Source of the DNA: Melanocharis versteri
Taxonomy: Eukaryota; Chordata; Aves; Passeriformes; Melanocharitidae
Assembly (NCBI GenBank): GCA_013397845.1
Contig: VZTG01001029.1
Coordinates: 212,788-276,787 of the forward strand
Length of the DNA stretch: 64,000 nucleotides
Direction of reading: 5' to 3'
Shown here: positions 47,201 through 59,600 of the stretch, piece by piece
Numbering within the stretch: position 1 is the first letter of the stretch
Layout: every line of letters starts with the position of its first letter
The notes under the pieces: model-generated
Told to the model about the DNA's origin: nothing
The model's input: the letters and a program-made list of their open reading frames with translations, nothing else
Database searches by the model: none
Made by a program: the position numbers and the translations under genes

Positions 47201-47483
47201 CCATGAGTTGTGTGTTCAGCTACAAGGTGCAGGATTTCTTATGACTAACTCAAAGCACAGCCGCAGCCAACTGTGATTTGGAATTCCCTCTTGAGCAGCA
47301 CGCGCTATGACTTTGAAGGAAGTCTGTCTGATTGTAACAAAGTCATCCATCCTCTCCTGGAACATGAACAAAATCCATGGGGTAATCAGGCACAGGCGGC
47401 ATGTAACAGGTTTGTCTTCCTTTTTACTCCTTGTTTTTGCTTCTGAGGACATGCACTCGGCTCCAGACGGAATCCATTTTCTG
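38241..47483. other. Convergent interval, MINDY2 3' UTR plus spacer
   Basis: 9.2 kb between the SLTM poly(A) site and the MINDY2 stop codon, with no other coding gene seen. The right part must be the MINDY2 3' UTR on the minus strand. Its end is not fixed. Minus-strand AATAAA words are present at 39746-39751, 39785-39790 and 40311-40316, among others. An A17 run lies at 42384-42400 (T17 in the MINDY2 transcript sense). The GC-richer bits near 42480-42610 and 44120-44200 are not recognised. Confidence 0.6.
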
Positions 47484-47603
47484 TTACAAGAGAACACAGC
47501 TGTTCTTCTCTTTCTCCCTCTCCTTCTCTCGAGGCTCTTTGCGTTTGCGTTCGTTACTCCCGGATTGTCTTGCGCTGGCTGGAGAGGCAGCACCTTGTAC
47601 CTG
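47484..47603 (-). CDS. MINDY2: MINDY2 last coding exon with CaaX end
   Basis: 120 nt on the minus strand, acceptor 'ttttccctacgcag'. It reads QVQGAASPASARQSGSNERK, then RKEPREKEREKEKNSCVLL and TAA at 47486-47484. The acceptor is an NAGNAG pair (cagCAG), so the exon may start at 47603 or 47600, with one Gln more or less. Human ends CVIL; the CVLL here keeps a prenylation-type CaaX box, and the final Leu favours geranylgeranylation. Confidence 0.94.
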   Translation of the reverse strand, partial: QVQGAASPASARQSGSNERKRKEPREKEREKEKNSCVLL

Positions 47604-50600
47604 CTGCGTAGGGAAAACAACATGGGAAATAAACCCAGTACCATTGCAGATACAGCCTGAACTGTTACTGTGTTGTCAAGTTCACAAACAAAACGTTTAA
47701 GTATTATGCAAACCAGCAGAATTCAGGTAGGAGTTTTTGATATACCTACTCCAGGACCTCCACAAAATTGCATATTTCTTGAAAATTAAGTCAGCTGAAA
47801 ATATATTTCAAGTTTCATGTATCACTTCTGTTGTGTCCACATATTCAGATCAGTTGTTTCAATAAAATACGGTTTCAAGCATTTTCTGGCACTTCTGTGT
47901 TATTGTACTGGAATCTTTTCTTAGTTTCTCTTTTAAGTACATAATCCACACTTCACTATTTGCAGAGTCAAAGTGCTGGTGTGGACAGCGGGATAATGGT
48001 AAGGCAGCAGCTTTTTGTGACTAGAAACTCTTTAGTAACTTGGCAAGGGGGTTGGTATACAAAGGCAACATAAGTTTTGTTAATTCATCATCTATTCCCA
48101 CTGTTACCCATTCATAGCTGCAAGTGAGCAGGCTCTTAATCCTGTTCAGCAGGTTCTTCAGTTCCTTCTACCTTTGGCAGCCAGCAGTAATGAATCAGTG
48201 TCTTAGGAGCAGCTACTGCTGGTTCTGTTAAAGCAACAAGCAGTGCAAATAACACAATTTTTAACTGTCAAAATTCTTGTTTCATGCTTAACAAACTTAC
48301 CAGTTAATGGTTCTGAATTACTTCAGACCAAAAATGCAGACTTTACATAGATAATTTCTTACATATTTGTAAATAAAAGCAGTTCTGAAAGTCCTCAGTG
48401 GGTAAGAACTCTCTAAATCCAAACCACCAACTTAAATATTGCCTCTTGCACAGAAGATTCAGTTAAATTGCATTTTTGCATAGACACGTACATGAACCAC
48501 ATTTTCAGAGGATTTTGAAATCAGCTGCTTATGGGTATGGGATGGAAAGGTGTACTGGGAGAAACTGAATTGCCTCATTTGGAACAACTGAATAGATTCA
48601 CATGAGATCACAGTCTAAATCACCTAAAAATATACAGCAACAAACTTCTGCAAGACAAAATAAAGACAAAGCTTCAACTATTATCAAAAAGTTCTTAGTT
48701 GAATGTTCTTCTGCAAGTAATGTAAAATACTAGCTAATACTATCTTTGTAACCTGACATATTAACTCATACCATCATTCCAAATTAAGCAATATAAATGA
48801 AACCCTAATTTAGAAGGTTAAACCTGCTTTAAAGTATCTAAGTGTTTGCAGTTGCCATACCTACATGCATACTCCAACAATTGTAGCATATTCCTAAAGA
48901 TTCCTATATTCACCTCAGGCTGAAATATGTAAAAGCATAGATGTGTCTATGCAATTATGAATACTTTCTAAAATTAATGATCATATTCTGTAGTACTGTT
49001 CTTACCTGGACCTGAGCAGCTGCTTGTTCTTGTTCCTGATAGTACTGAGAAGCTCTCCTGTCCTCCTCTTCTTGGAGCTTCTTTGCTAGCTCTAGATCAC
49101 TGAGTCCTTCTGGGATCTGTTCCCAGTTAATCTCTTGATTCTGCTGCTCTTGTTGTAGAGACAATGCCATCAGGTAATCCTAAACAGTAAACTTGTTTAT
49201 TAATGCTCTTTCACACAGAAAAGAGTCAAGTCATATCAAGGGAATTTTTCAGCATGTGCAGCTACACAGTACCATCACTTTTCTCCCAGCCTTATCTTCA
49301 AATGGAGATCAGGAATTTGTTTCAGAACCTGTCCATAACCTCAACTGCAGAAAGGCTGAGAACAGCTACTTTACATGTCTGCTTTCACAATGCCTAAGCT
49401 GCAGCACAGAAAACACGAAAACTAATTAAAACTTTTTGCTTTCAGCTTTAAATTCTATTACCTAGACAGCGGCAAATTATCTCTGTCAGATTTTTATTCC
49501 GAGAGAGAGATGCAGTGCTTCAATTTATTAAGAAGCATCTTACTCATTTCCCCCCAGTATTTTAAAAACATTCACGGTGATCATTAGAAACTTATTCAGA
49601 ATGTAAGATTTCCAAGGAACTTTGTCTTGCTCTGCACTTGTGCATTAACTGGTACAACTCAGCCCCACCTCCGACATGACTTCTGCAAACTCTGTGTCTC
49701 ATTAAGAATAACAAACACCCACCATGACACACGATCTCCTCTGGGGTTTGTCCTACATTCAGCCAAGTGGGCAGCAGAAGGCAAAGTTCAGCTATGACAA
49801 TCTTAATGAGCTGAAGGGAGTTTGTTATGTAGGAAAAAATTCCACAATCTGCTTCTGTTTCCATATACAAGGCAGAGGTGACATTTCACCTAAGTGAGGA
49901 TTTTGCAGAAGTGGATTCTGAGAGATTAAAATCCCATTTTCCAAACTACTCAGTTGGTTTTACTTTTCCTCCCTCAAAACCATATGAATACTTTCAAGTG
50001 GCCCTTTGGGAACCCCAATCTAATTACCTAAAGGAGTTTTACAGTCCCACATATGCATGAGTATACACACATACACATCTGTGGAATTATACATAAATAT
50101 GACTAAAAATCAATACTAATGACTAAAAATCAACACTAACTTACAATGGAAAGGTAGAAATCCAGTACCTGATCTATTTGATCCTGCTGCCCTCTGTAGA
50201 CAGTTTCAGGGTCTGATGGAGGCCGCAGGTGGAATTCAGAGTCACAGAAATTCCCGTCACCATCCACATTGTGTAAGCTTTCCCACACAACCTTCTCTTC
50301 TGTAAGAAAGCCCTGGTCCGTCACCAGCAGGTAAAGCTGACCCTATACAGAAGAACAAGGAAAACTTGTAAAATTAAAAAAAACCTACTTTGTACAATCT
50401 AAGTAGCAGAAATGATACAAATGTTGCATTCCAATGAAATAGTAATTGAGAGTTTTTAGCTAGTTTAACAACTAAAAAAATCAGCATACAGCATTAAACC
50501 ACCAGATACCAGTATTCACTGCTAAATTAACAGCCACACAATTTCTGTATTCCATCTTGCAACTCTTCATTCTTAATGAAAGTCATATTGACTAGGAATT

Positions 50601-53600
50601 AATATAAAATATTTACATACATATAGATAGGTATGTATATATAGATATGTATAGATATATCAAGCTATATATCTTGATATATCTTGATAGCTCTTTAGAA
50701 ACACACCTAAGAAGTAGACTTAAAAATTGGCAATGGAAACTTTAAATCCCAGGAGTAATCACAATAAATTCCAAAGGCAAGATAAAGAGACAAAGGTGAT
50801 CTTTCCAAACAATCCAAGAGGCATTACGTCAAAATGGCCACATCTCAGACTTCATGTTTCATAATGAGTTTTGATAGAATTTGAGGTCTGTGTCAATTGA
50901 AAGCTCTAAATTTAAGATTCTTGCAATCACTTGTCACCAATAACTGCTTTTGTTGGCATTTTAGTATTTTTACAGTTCCGTAAGGCCAAATTTATTGATT
51001 TCAAAGTCTGAAATTATAAAATGGGCTGGTCTGGAGTGAAGGAGACAATGCTAACAAGTGCAGATACCAAGGCACTGGAAGGATGAAATGTAGGCTTAGG
51101 CTGAAGGAGTGGGACAGGAGCTGAAATCAGAGGGAAATTACTGAAGTAGGCCCCAAGTAAAAGGAGATGGTGCTGCATGTCTGAAGGACAGCAAAGCAGC
51201 ACAAAATACCCCTGTTTAAATTTCCATTTAAATCAATCCATTTATTTCATCCTACCTTTTTATCATGTTTTTAGGATTATACTCCAAATCAAGAATGTTA
51301 CTGACCATACAGCACATTAAGACTGAAGCTTCCATTAGTACTACTGAATGTACCAGATCAAGACACTCAATACAAAACTTGTAGCAGTGGTTTAGCTGTA
51401 AAAATCAAAGCAGTTTATTGTGACATCCACGAAAATTTGGTATTTGTATTCCAGCAGCACACAAAGGGTTCTCAAAGATCGCTGTGCTGAAGTTGTACCA
51501 AAGCAAGAGGCAGATCCTGTTCTAATGATTTCTAAGGCTAAACAGGAAGAAATGGAAACACTGTCCATATGGAAACACATACAGAATGAGCTCCCTGACT
51601 GCTCTGAAGTCATTAAACGACTCTCTTAGGGAGATGCTGAAATTCCAATCACATCTCGTCAATCCCACTCTGTTTACAGCCACCCCTCCTGGGGCTGGGT
51701 GGTCACTTGATGTGACAAAAATACTATTTGAAGGCTCACATGCAGCAATTATTCCAATATTACCTAATCCCATAACATGCACTTATACACAAGGCCAAAT
51801 AGAATGGATAAAAAACCCAAACCAAAGCCGAACAGGTAACACTATTGTATGTTCAAGCTTTGGAATGGGAGTTAACCAGAACAGGGGGGCTTCCCAGACA
51901 AATACAGGTGTCAGCAACAAGTCTGATCACATAACATGATCTAAGAAATCTTCTGTCCCCTGGAAACCTCCCTAAGAACTGAATGATACTCCTGACACTT
52001 AAAATCACCCGAAGAAAATGAAAGGAAGTAATTTCACAACATTTCCAGTTTGCACAGAATATCTACTTCACAGCATATTGTATATAAGAAGTCTTCAAAA
52101 AGATGTAAAAAAATCCCAGAATTTTTAAGATAAAACGTATTTGAACTTCTAAGTTTTATTTTGAACAGTACATTGACTCAAACAAAACCTAAAAAAGGGG
52201 GTGGTGTGTGGGTCTCAGATTTTCCTTTATTATGCCATATATTTTTAATTACAGCCCATAAACTGTGTAACTTAGTAATAATGAAATTGTGAAAATATTA
52301 GTTTTCCTATCTCCAAACTATTATAAGCTTAATTTTTCTACACACAAATATTAAGGCATATCATTGCTTTCATGGAATTAGAATGTAGTCTCTAAGGACA
52401 GATTAAAGCTAACACTTGTTTGAAATAGAGACCTGTTTCAAATCTTAAATAAAATTCATATTCTTACTTTGTCAGAATTTCTCAGTTGAACACTGATTGT
52501 AAAAATGTCATGTTAGAGTAAACAATAAAAAATAAATGTAACACAGCTCCCTTATGAAAGGCAATAAACTGCATTACATATCACCACATTACCTGAACAT
52601 CAGCACTGCAATTCCGATACCAATTGCATAGCTGAAAACATTCTGCTTCACTTGAACAAAGCTTAGCAAACCAACACACACAGGCTCCCTAGCACCTGAT
52701 AAAGAGACCGAGTTCCTGTTCACACTATTGGAATAAAAGAAAAATGGGAAATCCCAGATCAGAGATCCAAAGTCATCTTTACCTTGTTTTTTACCAAGTT
52801 CTCTGATCTCTACATCATATTAGTATAGTTAAATTGAATTCCACAAAAAAAAAACCCGGCAGGACCCTCACAACATTGCTAATATTCATAGAGCCTTTGG
52901 CAACAATTTCATCTATAAAGTAAGAGGAGCTGGCTCTTGCTATGAGCTGTAATGTAGCCTCTCATCATTGTTTTTGTTCCTCCTACTCGCAACAAGAAAA
53001 CAGAGGCCGTATCTCCAGGCTGGCTTTGTGGGCACGGTGTTAATGCCAGGCACGTCCTCTTCCCAACGCTAAAAGCACAGGCCACCTTCACTGGCACACC
53101 CAGATTCCAGCAAGGAGAGCCTGTGATCCCAGAAAAGCCTTTTATCCGCTGACCTTCGCGCTGCCTCCGAGCCGGAGCTGCGCCGAGCCAGGCCGTGCCT
53201 GGTGCCAGGAAACAGCCGCCCTTCCCGGGCACTTCCCAGATCCCGGGCCGGGCCTGGCTGTGAGGGACCGGGACACGGCCCCCGAGGGACCGGGACAAGA
53301 GCCCCCGAGGGACCGGGACAGCGGCACGGCCCCCGAGGGACCGGGAGAGGGCCCCTAGGGACCGGGACAGAGCCCCCGAGGGACCGGGACAGAGCCCTCG
53401 AGGGACCGCGACACGGCCCCGGCCCGTGCAGCTGCCGCTGGTCGCAGGGCACCGCTCAGCAGGCCGAGCTGCACACCGAGCTCGGGCCATTGAGGTAACC
53501 AATGCACACAAAAATGCCTTTGAAACGCCCCTCGCCGAGAACAGTATCAACGCTTTACACAATGCTTCTACCTTCAGAAAAATCTTAACTGGCCATTTCT

Positions 53601-56600
53601 AGAGTATGACCAGCTTATCTTTTAGATTTGTTTTTAAATGTGGGGTTTTTAAATGTGGGGTCTCATGGGTTAACACTGCCCCCCAAAATACCAGCACATA
53701 ACAGAGAGCAAAAATATCTAATACTAACTATGGCCAATAGGGAGTAAAACAATAAAAGAAAGTCTCAAGGGCATAACTATTTATATAACAGTTTACTTTA
53801 ACAAAGTTATGAATAATTATTTATCCTAAGAATCAATATCTAGATATTGTAGACCAATGCCCAGATTTTATAGTTTCACATATAAAAACCTTGAAATAAA
53901 GCTGAGGATAAAGCAAGATTATTCTCCTAAACAGGGATCTCTCAGTCTTCTGGTTTGCACAAAAGAACCCTCTCTGAAATGCAGATATAGGCTACAGGGG
54001 CTACTAGACCTCCTTTCCTTGTATAATTTCATAATCAGATTAAATAATTAAGATTAATGCTTTTAAACTAATTTTTCTAATGCCAATTACCAAGTTTCCA
54101 GCAATTCAGAAAACTGAAAAAGAAAACCAAACACCTGTCCAATAGCTTCATACTGTAAAGACAAACATTTTAAGCCTTACGTTTTAATCATATGTAAATA
54201 TTCTCTTGGACTTCTGGATCAGATCCCTTCACTTTTTGTGAAGGTGTTTCAAGTTGACGAATAAGTGCTGTTTTAATTTTCTCTAACAGTTAAAACATTC
54301 AGATATACTAATATTAAAAAGATTTTTTAAAGAAAGTATATACTATTGGATTCAGAGCAACCCTTATCACAAGAACTGTACACTTATTAAGAAATTGAAA
54401 AATAAACATGTTTTTAAGCAGTTATATTCATTGCCTCTACTGTGCCAATCTTAAATGCCCAAGGAAAAAGTGCAATTATTATTATGAAATACACTTTGTA
54501 TTAGAATAAAAGTATCTGTTGAGTTCTGGAGCAGAAACACAACATTTATAAAGTAGAAAACACACATTCTTAAAAATCCAAACAGGTAAGTGTCTTGATA
54601 CTTTTCAGTAAAGAACATAGGTTCTATTACAAGCAAGTCTGTGGGAAAAACATTCCAACTGAACTAAGATCTTCTTACCAAACTGATCCCCTCTTTACAG
54701 TCCTGTTTTTCCTTGATCTAGGGAATTATCATTTGATGTATTTATTATCTGCATAATGAAAAGCAAAGGCAAAAAAATAAAATCACATTTTTAACTGCTG
54801 AAAATTATTACTGTATAATCACATGAGCCAAGACTACTAGTAAGCAATTAAAGGGACAGGAAGTAGAAAAAATGATTACTTGGGCAAATGGACAAGGTAT
54901 GGAAATCCAAGTCCTTTCACTAAAATGTCAGCCTTAAAAAATCCACGCTGCACTTAAAAAATATCCCCAGTGTACAAGTCCTTGTACCAGCTGTACATTA
55001 AAGCTGCCAAATAAGTTAAGGCATTAGCTTAATTAGAATAATAATCGCTAATTACTCAAGCTGTGTTTCTGAAAATACACTGATTTTATTACATGGACAT
55101 AACTTATTAAATGTGTAATTCCCTTTTGATTAACTTTGTAGCTGCTTTATTTACACTTTTCCATGTATTGGTTTGGAGGGGAAAGAGGGAAAGGCAGTAT
55201 AAGAGAAAGACAAAAAATAATTGCATCATTCTTGCCCTAGAAGTTCTACACCTCCTTTTTCACTGGCATATGTTGTGTCTCCAGTTTTCCCAGTTGATGG
55301 ACTTTTCTCCATAGTCCAGCTACTGCTGACTACTGCTCAAACTGTGAGGAAACTCCATCTGCAGAGTGAAGCAGTTGAAAAAAATCTCAACTCTGTAGCA
55401 ACAATGCATTTGGCACCATCACGAGGATCCTGGAGGTCCAAAAATTTCTGGATAGCTGATCTTGGCTAAAAGCCCAAGTTAAGTCTATTTCTGACTTGAT
55501 ATGAAAGACCCCCTAGACCTATAGCTACTGCAAACAGCTGGGTAGGTTAGAAGCAGGCAGAAGAGTTACTGCTGGCCTTCAAATATCAATTTAAAAATTA
55601 TTTTCTGTCTTTATTAAAAAGTTTCTTGATATCTCAAATTCTGTCATGTACCACTCACCAGAAATCCAAATCAAAATAAACACTGTTTACAAGCAATAAC
55701 CTCAAGAACTAAAACATGTAGATAACATGGAAATTAAACACTACCTGCAAGGTCATTCCCCACAATGACTGTGAAAAACAAGAATAAGGGTCTCTATTTC
55801 AAAACTTAGCATTTCAGAATTCTACGAATTCTCAAAAAGCAGAAAATTAAAACCACTGTGACTTAGCAGCAGCAAACCTTAAATATAGAAACAAGTAACA
55901 CTCTTCTTCAAATATTTTAACTTTATATTTCTTAAGACTTGTATTTAATTCTTACAGGTAAAACTCAAGACACAGATTTTTACTCACTGCCTTAACCTGT
56001 TCTGTATTATTAATATTGGTTAAGGATATTTAACTCATTGAAGTGTTGGATTTTATTTTTATAAGGAAAAAGGATCTCAACCGAGAAGTACATGTTTACA
56101 AGTATGAAGCTGACAAAGCCCAGACAAACACACACCAGGTTCTGGCCTTTAATCTAAATACTGGGCTGCAGAAGACTACAAAGAGCCTATGTTTTACAAA
56201 CCTAATCTGTATTTATAATCCACAGGTCAAAGTGATACTCACTGACTATATTTAACACAAATAATATTTTAGATTTTAAAGGCTTTAATAATAGCACAAA
56301 AATGCCAGGAAGATTTATGTATTCTACCTGGAATAGCCTTTAAACAAAGTAAAAGAAGTATCCTACACCTCTAGGTACCATTTGTACCCAGAAAGTACAG
56401 CTGTACTTTTACTATTTTCTTTTTTAAAACCAAACTATGTTGAGGTTGGGGTTTATTTTTCCCTCCCCACTCCATAATGAAAGCATAAAACAGTGTACAG
56501 GCTTGCTTCATGAGCTACCACCAGCTAATCCAAGAACTAAATTTAGAAAAGCAGAAAGGGGAAAAACTATACTCAAAATTATGATTTAAATGAGCTGCAT

Positions 56601-59600
56601 CAGGAAGTGTAATATTTGATCACACACAGATATATTTCATAGTTTTTGGTTATTTAAATGGAGGAAGGGAGGAGAAAGATCCTTTGACTTGCCGTACTGC
56701 TTTAAGAAAGTGGCATTGTATACACAGGTTTAAAACATCTCAGATGTACTCCAATCAGAAAACCAAATGTGTTACCTTGTAGAGTTAATCGTTATTTATC
56801 AGGACTGTTCAGACCTTTAGCTCAGCTTATGAGTAGTTAGTTAAAATGCCAAAGATTAGCACCAACAGTCAAGACTAACAGAGGGAGGAAAAAAGGACTA
56901 TTTGTGACAAGCGAAAGTGCCATTCACATGAGGTATATGACATTATCATATAATGGCAAAACCAGTAATTTCTAAGCTTTTTTGCATGTTACATACCTCC
57001 TCTTTTTTGCTTTTATTACCATTATTCATAAGGACAAGTATACATGAAATTAAAGTCTTATTAAATAACAGATAACTAAAACACAATTTTAAGCGTTCTA
57101 TACAAGGGTAAAAACTCATACACTACCATCCTAGCAAAAGTAAAGTTGTTTCAGCATGAAGATGCTCCATAAATGAATGTAAACTTGCCAAGACAGGTTC
57201 TCCATTCCATGGAGGAAGGAGTCCCAGAATCACTAACCAAGCTGACACTTGCTTTCTGTATCCTGGAATACTCCTTTCCCAACTGCCACCATTTTGCTTC
57301 CCCAGATTCAGATAAAAAAAAAAATTTAAAATTCTCTTTCCTAACAAAGTGAACCAACATTGTAGCTCATCTCAACTTCTCCAAACGTTTGGGATTTTGA
57401 ACATGGACCTGTTCATCTACTGGCCCAAATGTAATACAAACTTTTAGATCCTCAGAAACAAGAAATTAAGTAAATTAACCTTATCATGCCAACCACAAAC
57501 TGCAAGCAAATTTAAGCCATGTAACAAGTGTATGTAACTATACATAACCACAAAGAGTTAACACAGGGAGCAAACTGAACATAAAGGGAAAGGCTACAAG
57601 AAGATTTAAAGTAGTAATAGATCCCAGTGTCTAAACCACTGTAATTAACAATTCCTAAGTAACATTTGCTACAGACCTTACATTCACTGTAAGCTATATT
57701 TACATATAACAACCTGGAACTTAATTCTATTTCACCATGCAACACCATGATTCACTTTGAAACGAGCACACAAAACACATAAAGACAAAAATGTTGAATG
57801 TACCTTGTATTTGGTCATGGTGCTAAAATGGTTGTTCCTGAAGAACACACAAAGCTCTCCCTCCTGGACAGCTGAAGTCAACTCACACAGTCCATGGTAT
57901 GTCAATTGTGTAGCTGTGTTATTTAGGAACTGCTCAGCTACAAACCCTACAAAAGCAACACATACTGTTACGTGTGTCTATTACACACTTGCTAATAAAA
58001 GACATGGTAACAAAAGTAGTATTTTTCCTATCTACCCCCGACGTAGATGTCCCCATATTGCCACAAGTCTTAGGAACACATTCAGAGAGGGGACAACAAG
58101 TTTCAAAGTTCTAAAACCACAGCATTGTAGACAAACCTTCCCATAATAAGAAATGCTATAGCCACTTCTAATATTACTCATGTTTTTGTTGTAATGGAGT
58201 ATATAATTCATATTCTAATTATAGGAGATAAAACATAGCTAAGTTGAAATCTGAATGCTGCCACAATAGGGGAAGTTCTTGCCAGCTTTTGAAAAAGTGT
58301 ATTGAATAGATCAAGAGAATGCACCAGAGAAGTTAAGACAAGCACAGTGCTGTGTGCCTGCCCAGGGAAAGCAGCTCAGCACACAGAATGCAGTTCTTCC
58401 CACCTGTATCTCTACTCAGCATGACCCACATGGAAAATATGTAATTTAGATTTGGTAGGGCACATACTTTGATAAATCACAGAAAAACATTACCCACCTT
58501 CACTAACCAGTTCACTGTTGTCTGACTGTTTACAAGAAATGATCTTCTCCACCAGCTGATTGTAACTGCAGTTACCAACTGCTTTTACTATGTCAGCAAC
58601 CTGCAACAGGAAGGAACAACATGGAGAATTTACCTTTGCAAAGAACAGAACATAACTGCAAGCCAGTGGCAATTATTAATAAGACAGTAAGAATTCAATA
58701 AAGGATGTTATTCCGTTAAAAAATCTAGGCCAAAAAGTTTTAGCCCAGAGTGTTACACATTTTGCTATCTCAGATCCTATTTTAAATCCCTCAGTTAACC
58801 CTTTGCATCAAAAGCTAAGGCAAATGCAGAACAGGGCATGAGTTGGATCAGCTGGGCCAGGGTAAGAGAACAGCAACTCTCACCAACAAGGCATAACAAG
58901 AAAACTCTTAGGCATTATTATCCTAGCCAAACTCACCAGTTTCCCCCTAAGTAAACAATACGACTTTAGTGTTTATTAAATAATATAATTAAAAATAAAT
59001 TATATGTTTGCTAAAGATGCAATTCTCTCCAACCAGTTCCACCTTCCTCATTTATCAATAGCAGTGACTAATAAATCTGAATTAAAAAAAGGAGGAAAGG
59101 AACTTTGTATTCCTTCCAAGTGTTCTCTAACAAGCTTTCAAAAATGATGACTGGTACACCATATTTGGGGCAACTTGCTACTTCCCTCAGAAAAACAATT
59201 CTCCTTTACAGAGTCATAGAAGGCTTTTAAAGTAGTTTGACTATAGACCCAAACTCTGCAAAGTTCCTGCACTAAAAAACACACAGTCTGTATTCATTCC
59301 TCAATTTTTCTGACTAGATTTAAGAAATTCATTACTGTAATCATTATTGACTTTGACTAAAATATCTCCCCTCCCACCAATAACATTCAGAATAACTTTT
59401 GCTCTAATATTTGAAACAGAGTAAGTTACCTGAGGATCCACTAACCATCCATGGTACAAGGGGATATCAAGAAGATCAAACACTATGCATTCAGGTGTGT
59501 ATTCAAATACTCGGACACCTGTGAACTTCACATTGACATCCAGACCTGTCTGCAACTTATGTAGAATTGCCATTGCATCACTCATATTCTGACAACAGAA

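Larger units (their letters stand above)
50343..57803 (-). other. MINDY2 large intron (7.5 kb)
   Basis: Mostly AT-rich. It contains an AT-rich microsatellite with a hairpin (50615-50695), an unrecognised stretch with open frames on both strands (51400-51940), and a CpG-rich region with a minisatellite (53,030-53,480). No exon of another gene is recognised. Confidence 0.75.

Noticed and set aside
52909..53562. Minus-strand frame of 217 codons
   Set aside because: The frame is Pro/Gly/Arg-rich and arises from the GC minisatellite; no protein family or splice context supports it.
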